From an uncultured Gemmatimonadota bacterium (GTDB lineage: Bacteria; Gemmatimonadota; Gemmatimonadetes; Gemmatimonadales; GWC2-71-9): a stretch of 23,237 bases of DNA. The notes below the pieces were generated by a model. That model was given only the letters and a program-made list of their open reading frames with translations. It ran no database searches and was not told where the DNA came from. A program made the position numbers and the translations under genes. Positions 1 through 7,472 of this stretch are shown in pieces. Where the stretch lies: the NCBI GenBank assembly GCA_937961295.1, contig CALGOK010000097.1:1-23237 (forward strand), read 5' to 3'. How positions within the stretch are numbered: the stretch's first letter is position 1; every line of letters starts with the position of its first letter.

Positions 1-170
1 ATGCCGAAGACCGTCGCGCCCACCACCGCAAGGGTGCCGCGGCCGGTGGCCGCGTGCACCAGCACCGGCAGCGCCGCCACGATGGCGAGGAAGCCGATCG
101 CGTGGCTCACGCTGTTGGCAATCTCCTCGCCGGCGCTCTGTGGGCGCTCTCCCACGACGGTTCCCTGCAT
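1..170 (-). CDS. Hemolysin III / YqfA-like membrane protein, N-terminal part (cut by left window edge)
   Basis: Only the first 56 codons lie in the window. The N-terminus carries the family signature EEIANSVSHAIG (residues 15-26, with His23), followed by a hydrophobic first membrane segment (about residues 25-42) and a second hydrophobic stretch beginning near residue 46. This matches the start of hemolysin III/YqfA proteins, seven-helix inner-membrane proteins related to the PAQR family. Their physiological role in most bacteria is uncertain despite the name. I chose the ATG at 168-170 because GAGG lies 5 nt upstream; a GTG directly before it is possible. It lies 31 bp downstream of the DoxX gene on the same strand and is probably co-transcribed with it. 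Family assignment is fairly sure; the function is not. Confidence 0.7.
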   Translation of the reverse strand, partial: MQGTVVGERPQSAGEEIANSVSHAIGFLAIVAALPVLVHAATGRGTLAVVGATVFG

Positions 171-201
171 CACGGCCTCGCGAATCCGGTCTCGTGCTTC
201 C

Positions 202-645
202 TCACCGGAAGGTATCGGTATTGACCCTGGGGCGTTGATTGCGGGTCGCGTTGGGCGACGGCGCTTCCGGGCGCGTGGCCCACCACGCCCACCAGATCAG
301 GGCCAGTTGCAGCGGCAACCTGAGGTAGAGCGCCAACGGCGGAATGTCGGCGAAGCGGGTCGGGTTGAGGGCCATGTGCAGGTTGGCCGGGAAGATCGCG
401 ATCAGCAGCACCACGAGTCCCCAGCCCGCGGTGCTCCGCCATCGCGGCACCAGGACCGCCGCGCCACCGACCACCTCCGCCACGCCGCTCAGCCAGACCA
501 GCTCGGCGTGCGCGGGGAGCCATGGCGGCATGATGCGGAGGTAGAACTCAGGGTTGAGGAAGTGGTTGATGCCGGCCGCGATCCAGAACGCCGAGAGCAG
601 CAGGAGGGCTGCGCGGCGCGGGCCGGCTGGTGGGAGGCCGAACAT
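202..645 (-). CDS. DoxX-family small integral membrane protein
   Basis: A 147-residue protein with about four hydrophobic segments: roughly residues 10-28, 48-67, 70-92 and 103-122. The first helix ends in GINHFLNPEFYLRIMP, and the second carries a GVAEVVGGAAVLVP pattern. Both are typical of small DoxX-like membrane proteins annotated in many Bacteria. The ATG at 643-645 has a GGAG 7 nt upstream. The C-terminal tail is short, polar and Arg/Pro-rich. DoxX-like proteins have been linked to quinone/thiosulfate oxidation and redox homeostasis in some organisms, but nothing here fixes a role. It is transcribed away from the metabolic cluster and towards the hemolysin III-like gene. Confidence 0.75.
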   Translation of the reverse strand: MFGLPPAGPRRAALLLLSAFWIAAGINHFLNPEFYLRIMPPWLPAHAELVWLSGVAEVVGGAAVLVPRWRSTAGWGLVVLLIAIFPANLHMALNPTRFADIPPLALYLRLPLQLALIWWAWWATRPEAPSPNATRNQRPRVNTDTFR

Positions 646-878
646 GGTGTGCTCCGGTGCGCGGGTCTCGACGAAAGATGGCTATTGGATGGTCGCGCCG
701 GCCTGTACTGATCGAAACTTCCGGATCATCGCGGCAATCCGGGTCGGGCGGGATCCGGCGCGCCATGGCGGGGTTACATTGAAGGGGTTCCCCCCCGCCG
801 CACCACCCCCGTGTCGTCGCCCAATCTCCTCCCCGGTGGCGCCACGCGAGTTCCGCGGCCCGTCCGGAGGTTCGACAC
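646..878. promoter_or_regulatory. Divergent intergenic region between the DoxX gene and the metabolic cluster
   Basis: These 233 bp separate the minus-strand DoxX gene from the plus-strand aminotransferase, so they should hold promoters for both directions. I see no convincing -35/-10 pair with consensus spacing. A TACATT hexamer at 775-780 could be a -10 for the cluster but has no -35 partner. A 10-bp perfect palindrome, CGCCATGGCG, lies at 761-770. A Shine-Dalgarno GGAGG at 866-870 serves the aminotransferase ATG at 879 with an 8-nt spacer. No protein-coding gene is supported here. Confidence 0.45.
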
Positions 879-2216
879 ATGACCGCCAACCAGGATCTCC
901 TCGCGCGCCGCGCCGCCGTCGTGCCGCGCGGCGTCCCACGGGTCACCGCCGCCACGGTGGCGCGGGCCAGCGGGGCCACGCTGATCGACGCCGAGGGCCG
1001 CGAGCTGATTGACTTTGCCGGCGGGATCGGGGTGGTCAACGCCGGCCACTGTGACCCGCACGTGGTGGAGGCGATCCGTGCGCAGGCGGGGCAGCTGATC
1101 CACACCTGCATTCACGTCGCCACCTACGAACCCTACGTGGCACTCTGCGAGCGACTCGCGACGCTGTTTCCCCATGGCGACGCCACCAAGGTGCTGCTGC
1201 TCAACAGCGGAGCCGAGGCAGTGGAGAATGCGGTGAAGATCGCGCGCCAGGCCACCGGGCGGTCGGCGCTGTTGTGCTTCACCGGTGCCTTCCACGGCCG
1301 GACGCTGCTGGGGATGACGCTGTCGTCCAAGGTCGGCTACAAGACCGGCTGCGGCCCGTTTGCGCCGGAGGTGTACCGGCTGGGGTTCCCGAACCGGTTC
1401 CTCGACGGGGCGGGGCTCGACGAGGACGCGTTCGTGGACCGCGAGCTGGCGCGGCTCGATCACGCCTTCCACACGCTGGTGGCACCGGAGGACCTCGCGG
1501 CGGTGCTGGTCGAACCGGTGCAGGGCGAGGGCGGGTTCCTGCCGGCGCCGAGGCGCTGGATCGCCGGGCTGCGCGAGCGCGCCGACCGGCACGGCTTCCT
1601 GCTGGTGTTCGACGAGGTGCAGTCGGGGTTCTGCCGCACCGGTGCGTGGGCGGCGTACGAGCATTACGGCGTCGTTCCCGACCTCTCCACGTGGGCCAAG
1701 TCGCTCGGCGCCGGGCTGCCGATCGCGGCGGTGATCGGTCGCGCCGAGGTGATGGACGCGGCGCAGCCCGGGACGATCGGCGGGACGTACGGCGGGAACC
1801 CGGTGGCCTGTGCGGCCGCGCTCGCCGCCATCGACGTGATGGAGCAGCGCGACCTCAACGCCCGGGCCCGGGCGATCGGCGAGCGGATCCGGGCGCGGTT
1901 CACGGCGCTGCAGGAGCGCTGCGACGCGATCGGCGAGGTGCGCGGCATCGGCGCGATGATCGGCATCGAGCTGGTGCACGATGGCGACCCGCTGCGACCG
2001 GCGAGCGCCGAGGTGAAGGAGATCGTCGGGCGGTGCGTGGAGCGCGGCCTGCTGGTGATCCCGTCGGGGTATCACGGCAACGTGCTGCGGATCCTCTCCC
2101 CGCTGGTGATCGAGGACGAGCAGCTGGAGCAGGGGCTCGACATCATGGAGGAGGAGATCCTCCGCACCTGGCCGGCCGCCGCCGGCGCCAACGCGAGCGC
2201 CGCCGGCGCGCGCTGA
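879..2216 (+). CDS. gabT: Class III PLP aminotransferase, 4-aminobutyrate aminotransferase-like
   Basis: A 445-residue fold-type I PLP enzyme that follows E. coli GabT along its whole length. It has the N-terminal RGVPRVT and DFAGGIGVVNAGH motifs, the PLP-phosphate segment NSGAEAVENAVKIAR, the GAFHGRT loop, EPVQGEGGF, the PLP-pyridine Asp245 in FDEVQSG, and the Schiff-base Lys274 in TWAKSLGAG. It also keeps GGTYGGNPVACAAA and the C-terminal VRGIGAMIGIEL. Expected chemistry is transfer of an omega-amino group (GABA or a related amine) to 2-oxoglutarate, giving an aldehyde such as succinate semialdehyde. The dehydrogenase six genes' span downstream fits that product. The ATG has GGAGG 8 nt upstream. 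The next gene lies in the same frame right after the TGA stop. The true substrate may be another omega-amine or an N-acylated diamine. Confidence 0.85.
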   Translation: MTANQDLLARRAAVVPRGVPRVTAATVARASGATLIDAEGRELIDFAGGIGVVNAGHCDPHVVEAIRAQAGQLIHTCIHVATYEPYVALCERLATLFPHGDATKVLLLNSGAEAVENAVKIARQATGRSALLCFTGAFHGRTLLGMTLSSKVGYKTGCGPFAPEVYRLGFPNRFLDGAGLDEDAFVDRELARLDHAFHTLVAPEDLAAVLVEPVQGEGGFLPAPRRWIAGLRERADRHGFLLVFDEVQSGFCRTGAWAAYEHYGVVPDLSTWAKSLGAGLPIAAVIGRAEVMDAAQPGTIGGTYGGNPVACAAALAAIDVMEQRDLNARARAIGERIRARFTALQERCDAIGEVRGIGAMIGIELVHDGDPLRPASAEVKEIVGRCVERGLLVIPSGYHGNVLRILSPLVIEDEQLEQGLDIMEEEILRTWPAAAGANASAAGAR

Positions 2217-2220
2217 CCTG

Positions 2221-2237
2221 AAGGGACGGGCGCCACG
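2221..2237 (+). promoter_or_regulatory. Shine-Dalgarno and probable ACG start codon of the amidase gene
   Basis: AAGGGA at 2221-2226 is followed after exactly 8 nt by ACG-AAA-CCG-TTC at 2235. Translating the ACG as initiator Met gives MKPFAIAGLQ, the normal first beta strand of a nitrilase-fold enzyme. No ATG, GTG or TTG occurs in frame between the aminotransferase stop (2214-2216) and this point. Either ACG is a rare non-standard start or the base is an ATG changed by mutation or sequence error. Confidence 0.5.
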
Positions 2238-3140
2238 AAACCGTTCGCCATCGCCGGCCTGCAGCTCGCGCTGTCGGGGCACGGCCACAACCTGCCCCGC
2301 ATGCGGGAGCGGCTGAACTACCTGATGCACGTCTTCCCCTGGGTGCAGATGGTGGTGTTCAGCGAGCTGGCCGCGTGCGGGCCGTCGACGGCCACGGCCG
2401 AGCCGCTGCCCGGGCCGGCGGAGGACGAGTTCCGCGAGCTGGCGCTGCGCCACCGGCTGTGGCTGGTCAACGGCTCGCACTACGAGCGGCGCGACGACCG
2501 CGTGTACAACACGGCGTCGGTCATCGGCCCCGACGGCGAGGTGGTGGGGCGGTACCGCAAGGTCTTCCCGTTCCTGCCCTACGAGACCGGCGTGGAACCT
2601 GGCGCCGATTTCCTGGTATTTGATGTTCCCGACGTCGGCCGGTTCGGCGTGAGCATCTGCTACGACATGTGGTTCCCCGAGACGTCGCGCACGCTCACCG
2701 CCATGGGCGCCGAGGTGATCCTGCACCCGACGCTCACGACGACCATCGACCGGGATGTGGAGCTCGCCATCTGCCGGGCCACCGCAGCGTCGTTCCAGTG
2801 CTTCATGGTGGACATCAACGGCGCGGGCGACATGGGCAACGGTCGCTCGATCATCTGCGGTCCGGCAGGTGACGTGCTTCACCAGGCCGGCTCGAGCGAG
2901 GAACTGATCCCGCTCGAGATCGACCTCGAACGGGTGCACCGCAGCCGCGAGATCGGGCTGCGCGGGCTCGGTCAGCCGCTGAAGAGCTTCCGGGACTCGA
3001 CGGTTCCGCTCGACATCTACCACCACGAGGCGCGGCGGACGCCGTACCTCTCGAGCCTCGGGCCGCTGGTGCGGCACGACCGCAATGGCACGATGCGACC
3101 CGTCGTGCCCGGAGGCGAGGGCAGCCACACCATCCCGTGA
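2235..3140 (+). CDS. Nitrilase-superfamily carbon-nitrogen hydrolase (amidase)
   Basis: With the ACG start this is 301 residues and carries the full nitrilase-fold catalytic set: Glu44 in VVFSELAACG, Lys109 in GRYRKVFPF and Cys142 in GVSICYDMWFPE. The spacing of the three is usual for the family. Members cleave non-peptide C-N bonds (amides, carbamoyl amines, omega-amides) through a Cys-acyl intermediate in the cytoplasm. The first in-frame ATG (2301) would remove the first beta strand and leave the Glu at residue 22, so the gene must begin upstream. The C-terminal extension (about residues 235-301) is long and ends Gly/Pro-rich. It sits 18 bp after the aminotransferase and 21 bp before the decarboxylase. 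A plausible job is to release an amide-bound product or a carbamoyl group within this pathway. The substrate cannot be told from sequence. Confidence 0.8.
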   Translation, partial: TKPFAIAGLQLALSGHGHNLPRMRERLNYLMHVFPWVQMVVFSELAACGPSTATAEPLPGPAEDEFRELALRHRLWLVNGSHYERRDDRVYNTASVIGPDGEVVGRYRKVFPFLPYETGVEPGADFLVFDVPDVGRFGVSICYDMWFPETSRTLTAMGAEVILHPTLTTTIDRDVELAICRATAASFQCFMVDINGAGDMGNGRSIICGPAGDVLHQAGSSEELIPLEIDLERVHRSREIGLRGLGQPLKSFRDSTVPLDIYHHEARRTPYLSSLGPLVRHDRNGTMRPVVPGGEGSHTIP

Positions 3141-3161
3141 TCGGCAGGACCGGAGCGTGAC

Positions 3162-5972
3162 ATGAGCGATGCCACCACTCGACCGCAGGAAGGACGCCCC
3201 CGCGAGGCGCTGTACAACGTGGGGCGCAGCCGGACCGACGCGTGGCATCGGCTGCGCGACGCGGCGCGCCGGCTGGCGCGAGGCGGCGCCGAGGACCCGG
3301 AGCAGGCGCCGCGGCTGCGCCAGCAGTGCCGCGCCGCGCTCGAGGCGCTGACGCCGCTCGAAGCCTACTTCGCGTTCCCGGGCCATCGCGCGGTGGCGCA
3401 GGTGGCCGGGCTCGTCGCGAACGAGGACTGGCCGACGCTCTCGCTCCAGGTCACCCGCCTGGTCCGGCTGCTGACCACGGGGATCTACCGCCGCCTCGAC
3501 CTGCAGCACCTCGAGATCACCAGCTTCGCCGACCTGCTCTCGCTCCGGGAGATCAGCGCGGAACTGCAGAAGAAGGTGCTGCGCGAGCAGCGGCCGTACT
3601 TCGAGGTGCTGGTGGTCGACGACATCACCGATGCCGAGGAGGCGGCGCTCCAGCTGCGGCTGCGGCAGATGCGGCGACGGGACGACGCCTTCATCTACGA
3701 GGTGGTGGTGGTCCGCCGGTTCGAGGACGCGGTGATGGCGTCCCTCGCCAACCCCACCCTCCAGTCGGTGGTGGTCCGGTTCACGTTCCCGTTCCGCGAG
3801 GGCGAGCCGATCCCGGCGCTCGAGGGAGTCTACCGGATGCTCGGCGTCGACCGCGAGGCGCTCGAGCGGCGGATGCCCGCCGACCGCTCGCTGCAGCTGG
3901 GCAGGATGCTCAAGTCGCTGCGGGCCGAGCTCGACCTCTTCCTGGTGTCGGACGCACCGGTCGAGGAGGTCGCCGGCGAGCGGAGCCGCGGCTACCGCCG
4001 GGTGTTCTACCAGGCGGAGGATCTCCAGGACCTCCATCTCGGCATCCTGAAGGGCGTGCACGAGCGCTACGAGACGCCGTTCTTCTCGGCGCTGCGCAAG
4101 TACTCGCTCAAGCCGACCGGGGTGTTCCACGCGCTGCCGATCGCGCGGGGCAAGTCGATCTCCCGCTCCAACTGGATCGGCGATCTCGAGGAGTTCTACG
4201 GGCCGCAGATCTTCCAGGCCGAGACGTCGGCGACCACCGGCGGCCTGGATTCGCTGCTCCAGCCGGTGGGGACCATCAAGCGCGCACAGGAACTCGCGGC
4301 GCGGGCGTTCGGGTCGCGGAACACGTACTTCGTCACCAACGGGACCAGCACCGCCAACAAGATCGTGATGCAGGCGCTGATGCAGCCCGGGGACATCGTG
4401 CTGCTCTCGCACGATTGCCACAAGTCGCATCCGTACGCGGTGATCCTGGCCGGGGCGCATCCGGTGTACCTCGACGCGTACCCGCTCTCGCGCTACTCGA
4501 TCTACGGCGGGGTGCCGCTGCACGAGATCAAGCGGCAGCTGCTGGCGCTCCGGCGCGAGGGGAAGCTCGACCGGGTCAAGCTGCTGCTGCTCACCAGCAT
4601 CACCTTCGACGGGATCTGCTACCACCCGCTGCGGGTGATGGAGGAGATCCTGGCGATCAAGCCTGACATCGTCTTCCTGTGGGACGAGGCGTGGTTCGCC
4701 TACGGCCGGTTCGCCCCGGTGCTCCGGCGGCGCACGGCGATGGAGGCGGCGAACCTCCTGCGCGAGCGGCTGCGCAGCCCGGAGTATGCCGAGGCGTACG
4801 CGAAGTGGCAGGCCGACTTCGCCGCGCGCGCCGGCGACGAGGCGGCGTGGCTGGGGGAGCGGCTGATGCCCGACCCGGCCACGGCGCGGGTGCGGGTGTA
4901 CGCGACGCAGTCCACCCACAAGACGCTCACGGCGATGCGCCAGGGCTCGATGATCCACGTGAACGACCAGGACTTCGAGCACGGGGTGCGGGCGATCTTC
5001 AACGAGGCGTACATGACCCACACCTCGACGTCGCCCAACTACCAGATCCTGGCCACGCTCGACAGCGGGCGGCGGCAGGTGGAGCTCGAGGGGTACGACC
5101 TGGTCGGCCGGAGCATCCAGCTGGCGATGACGCTGCGCGAGCGGATCCGCGAGGACCCGATGCTCAAGAAGTACTTCCGGGTGCTGGGCCCCGAGGAGAT
5201 GGTTCCCGACGCCCACCGGCCCTCCGGGCTGCGCAAGTACTACGACCCGGAGGCGGGCTGGGCCGACCTCGAGCCGGCGTGGGGGGGCGACGAGTTCACC
5301 CTCGACCCGACCCGCATCACGCTCGACATCGGCCGCACCGGGATGGACGGGAACACGTTCAAGCAGCTGCTCATGGACCGCTACGACATCCAGATCAACA
5401 AGACGTCGCGGAACACCGTGCTGTTCATGATCCACATCGGGATGTCGCGCGGGATGGGGGCGCACCTGATCACCGTGCTCACCCAGATCGCCCGCGACCT
5501 CGACGAGGCGCGCGAGAACGAGAACGCCGTGGAGCGCGAGATCCGCGAGCGCCACGTGCGGGCGCTGGTGGACGAGCTGCCGCCGCTGCCGAACTTCTCC
5601 CGGTTCCACGACGCGTTCCGCCCCGACCCCGGCGGCACGACGATCGAGGGCCAAATGCGGGAGGCGTTCTTCCTGTCCTACGACGATGCCGCCTGCACCT
5701 ACGTCCCGCTCGCCGAGGCCCACCGGCAGGTGGTGGAACAGGGCCAGGAGCTGGTCTCGGCGGCGTTCGTGACGCCGTATCCGCCCGGCTTCCCGATCCT
5801 GATGCCCGGCCAGGTGATGACCGACGAGATCCTCACCTACCTGACGGCGCTCGACGTCAAGGAGATCCACGGCTACGAGGCGGAATTCGGCCTGCGCACC
5901 TTCCGGCCCGAGGCGCTCGCGCGCCTGCCGGCCGGCGGGCTGCGCCCACTCAGCAAGGGAGCCCCGGCATGA
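3162..5972 (+). CDS. Large Orn/Lys/Arg decarboxylase-family PLP enzyme with long N-terminal extension
   Basis: A 936-residue protein with the class-III (acid-inducible type) amino-acid decarboxylase architecture. Residues 1-140 are a charged helical extension I do not recognise. About 145-225 is a receiver-like wing domain (FEVLVVDDITDAEEA). About 316-760 is the PLP domain, with TNGTSTANKIVMQA, HDCHKSH, the PLP Asp508 in FLWDEAWFA and Schiff-base Lys587 in TQSTHKTLTAMRQGS. About 780-930 is the C-terminal domain, with VTPYPPGFPILMPGQ. E. coli AdiA/LdcI-type enzymes are about 710-755 residues, so this one is much longer. Part of the excess is a charged helical insertion between Asp508 and Lys587. 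The ATG at 3162 has GGAG 6-7 nt upstream. It overlaps the ATP-grasp gene by 4 bp, implying coupled synthesis. Decarboxylation of a basic or acidic amino acid is expected; the exact substrate is unknown. Confidence 0.85.
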   Translation: MSDATTRPQEGRPREALYNVGRSRTDAWHRLRDAARRLARGGAEDPEQAPRLRQQCRAALEALTPLEAYFAFPGHRAVAQVAGLVANEDWPTLSLQVTRLVRLLTTGIYRRLDLQHLEITSFADLLSLREISAELQKKVLREQRPYFEVLVVDDITDAEEAALQLRLRQMRRRDDAFIYEVVVVRRFEDAVMASLANPTLQSVVVRFTFPFREGEPIPALEGVYRMLGVDREALERRMPADRSLQLGRMLKSLRAELDLFLVSDAPVEEVAGERSRGYRRVFYQAEDLQDLHLGILKGVHERYETPFFSALRKYSLKPTGVFHALPIARGKSISRSNWIGDLEEFYGPQIFQAETSATTGGLDSLLQPVGTIKRAQELAARAFGSRNTYFVTNGTSTANKIVMQALMQPGDIVLLSHDCHKSHPYAVILAGAHPVYLDAYPLSRYSIYGGVPLHEIKRQLLALRREGKLDRVKLLLLTSITFDGICYHPLRVMEEILAIKPDIVFLWDEAWFAYGRFAPVLRRRTAMEAANLLRERLRSPEYAEAYAKWQADFAARAGDEAAWLGERLMPDPATARVRVYATQSTHKTLTAMRQGSMIHVNDQDFEHGVRAIFNEAYMTHTSTSPNYQILATLDSGRRQVELEGYDLVGRSIQLAMTLRERIREDPMLKKYFRVLGPEEMVPDAHRPSGLRKYYDPEAGWADLEPAWGGDEFTLDPTRITLDIGRTGMDGNTFKQLLMDRYDIQINKTSRNTVLFMIHIGMSRGMGAHLITVLTQIARDLDEARENENAVEREIRERHVRALVDELPPLPNFSRFHDAFRPDPGGTTIEGQMREAFFLSYDDAACTYVPLAEAHRQVVEQGQELVSAAFVTPYPPGFPILMPGQVMTDEILTYLTALDVKEIHGYEAEFGLRTFRPEALARLPAGGLRPLSKGAPA

Positions 5973-7465
5973 CGGCCAACCCCGCATCCCCGCGCCGCCG
6001 CCGCCACCGGCGTCGGCTGCGCGGCATCTCCGACATCCGGCGGTTCTTCCACCGCAACGAGGAGCCGGTCTACTTCATCAGCGCGACACCGTTCAACCTC
6101 CTCGGGATGGATGAGTGGGTCCGCAACTTCCACTTCATCAACTACATCGACTGCTTCGAGGGCCACCATCCCCACGTGTTCGTGCCGCGGGAAGCGCCGC
6201 ACCGGCCGTTCACCAGCATCGAGGACATCAACAACTACCTCCTGTCGCACAAGGAGGTGGTGGACTACATCCGCGCGCGCGGCCCCGGCGGCAAGGCGGT
6301 GTTCCTCTTCTTCGACGAGCAGACCGAGGCGCTCTGCGAGGAGCTGGGCCTCGAGCTCTGCTTCCCCGCCGCGTCGCTGCGGCAGATGGTGGACAACAAG
6401 GTCGAGGCCACCCGGATCGCCGACGAGGCCGGGGTGCCGTCGGTGCCCAACGTGCTCGCGCCGGTGCGCAGCTGGGACGAGCTGCGCCGGGTGGCGAAGA
6501 AGCTGGGCGACGACCTGGTGATCCAGACGGCGTTCGGCGACTCGGGCCACACCACGTTCTTCATCGCGTCGGAGAAGGACTGGGAGCGCCACGCCGAGGA
6601 GATCAGCGCCGAGCCCGAGGTGAAGGTGATGAAGCGGGTGAACGTGCGCGGCGCGGCGCTCGAGGCGTGCGTGACGCGCAAGGGCACCATTGTCGGGCCG
6701 CTGATGACCGAGCTGGTGGGGTTCAAGTCGCTCACGCCGTACCGCGGCGGCTGGTGCGGCAACGAGGTGCACGCCGCGGCGTTCCCGCGCGCGCTCCGCG
6801 AGCGCGCCCGCGAGGCGACCTTTGCGTTCGGCGAGGCGCTGCGCAAGCGGGGGTACCGGGGCTACTTCGAGCTCGACTTCCTGATCGACCGCGACACCGG
6901 CGAGGTGTATCTCGGCGAGGTGAACCCGCGGATCACCGGCGCGAGCGCGATGACCAACCTCGCGGCGTTCGCGCACGCCGACGCGCCGCTGTTCCTGTTC
7001 CACCTGCTCGAGTGGTGCAACGTGGGGTTCGAGCTCGACGTGCAGGCGCTCAACGCCCGCTGGGCCGATCCCGCCAACATCGACTCGTGGGGCCAGCTGG
7101 TGATCAAGCACACCGCCGACACCACCGAACGGATCCTCGAGGCGCCGCGCTCGGGGGTGTGGCGCATGGACGACGACGGCAACGTGGAGTTCGTGCGGGT
7201 GCAGACGCACCGGCGCACGGTGGAGAGCGAGCAGGAGGCGTTCTTCCTGCGGATCGCCGGCCCGGGCGACTACAAGTACGAGGGCGCCGACCTGGGCATC
7301 CTGATCACCCCGGGACGGCTGATGACCAAGGCGCACCGGCTCACGCCGCGCGCCAAGGCGTGGACCGAGGCGATCGTGTCGCAGTTCCGCGGCGAGCCGC
7401 TCGCGGCGCCGCAGCCCGTGGCGGCCATCACACCGGCCGAAGTCGGCAGCTTCAAGCTCTTGTAG
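5969..7465 (+). CDS. ATP-grasp ligase (biotin-carboxylase/carboxylate-amine ligase-like)
   Basis: A 498-residue protein. Residues 9-17 are a run of Arg/His. About 25-130 is a pre-ATP-grasp domain (EEPVYFISATPFNLLGMDEW). An ATP-grasp fold follows: QMVDNKVEATRIADEAGVPS near 140-160, the ATP-binding VIQTAFGDSGHTTFF, YFELDFLIDRDTGEVYLGEV, and the metal-binding Glu317 and Asn319 in GEVNPRITGAS. There is no biotin or carboxyltransferase domain nearby, so ligation of a carboxylate to an amine via an acyl phosphate is more likely than carboxylation. It starts inside the decarboxylase stop (ATGA overlap). This pairing suggests that it conjugates the decarboxylation product or its precursor. It could instead be a peptide ligase. 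Substrates cannot be read from the sequence. Confidence 0.8.
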   Translation: MTANPASPRRRRHRRRLRGISDIRRFFHRNEEPVYFISATPFNLLGMDEWVRNFHFINYIDCFEGHHPHVFVPREAPHRPFTSIEDINNYLLSHKEVVDYIRARGPGGKAVFLFFDEQTEALCEELGLELCFPAASLRQMVDNKVEATRIADEAGVPSVPNVLAPVRSWDELRRVAKKLGDDLVIQTAFGDSGHTTFFIASEKDWERHAEEISAEPEVKVMKRVNVRGAALEACVTRKGTIVGPLMTELVGFKSLTPYRGGWCGNEVHAAAFPRALRERAREATFAFGEALRKRGYRGYFELDFLIDRDTGEVYLGEVNPRITGASAMTNLAAFAHADAPLFLFHLLEWCNVGFELDVQALNARWADPANIDSWGQLVIKHTADTTERILEAPRSGVWRMDDDGNVEFVRVQTHRRTVESEQEAFFLRIAGPGDYKYEGADLGILITPGRLMTKAHRLTPRAKAWTEAIVSQFRGEPLAAPQPVAAITPAEVGSFKLL

Positions 7466-7472
7466 GAGCGCC

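Noticed and set aside
761..770. CGCCATGGCG palindrome as an operator
   Set aside because: Ten-base palindromes are common in GC-rich DNA. There is no second half-site or adjacent regulator gene, so it is only mentioned within the intergenic region.
2301..2303. ATG as start of the amidase gene
   Set aside because: It would delete the first beta strand of the nitrilase fold and leave the catalytic Glu at residue 22. Upstream codons encode conserved family sequence.
774..5987. A 5.2-kb open antisense frame (about 1737 codons) opposite the aminotransferase, amidase and decarboxylase genes
   Set aside because: Its translation is low-complexity (Arg, His, Leu, Val, Glu) with no domain. It is the expected shadow of GC-rich third positions in the real genes on the plus strand, which have full catalytic motifs.
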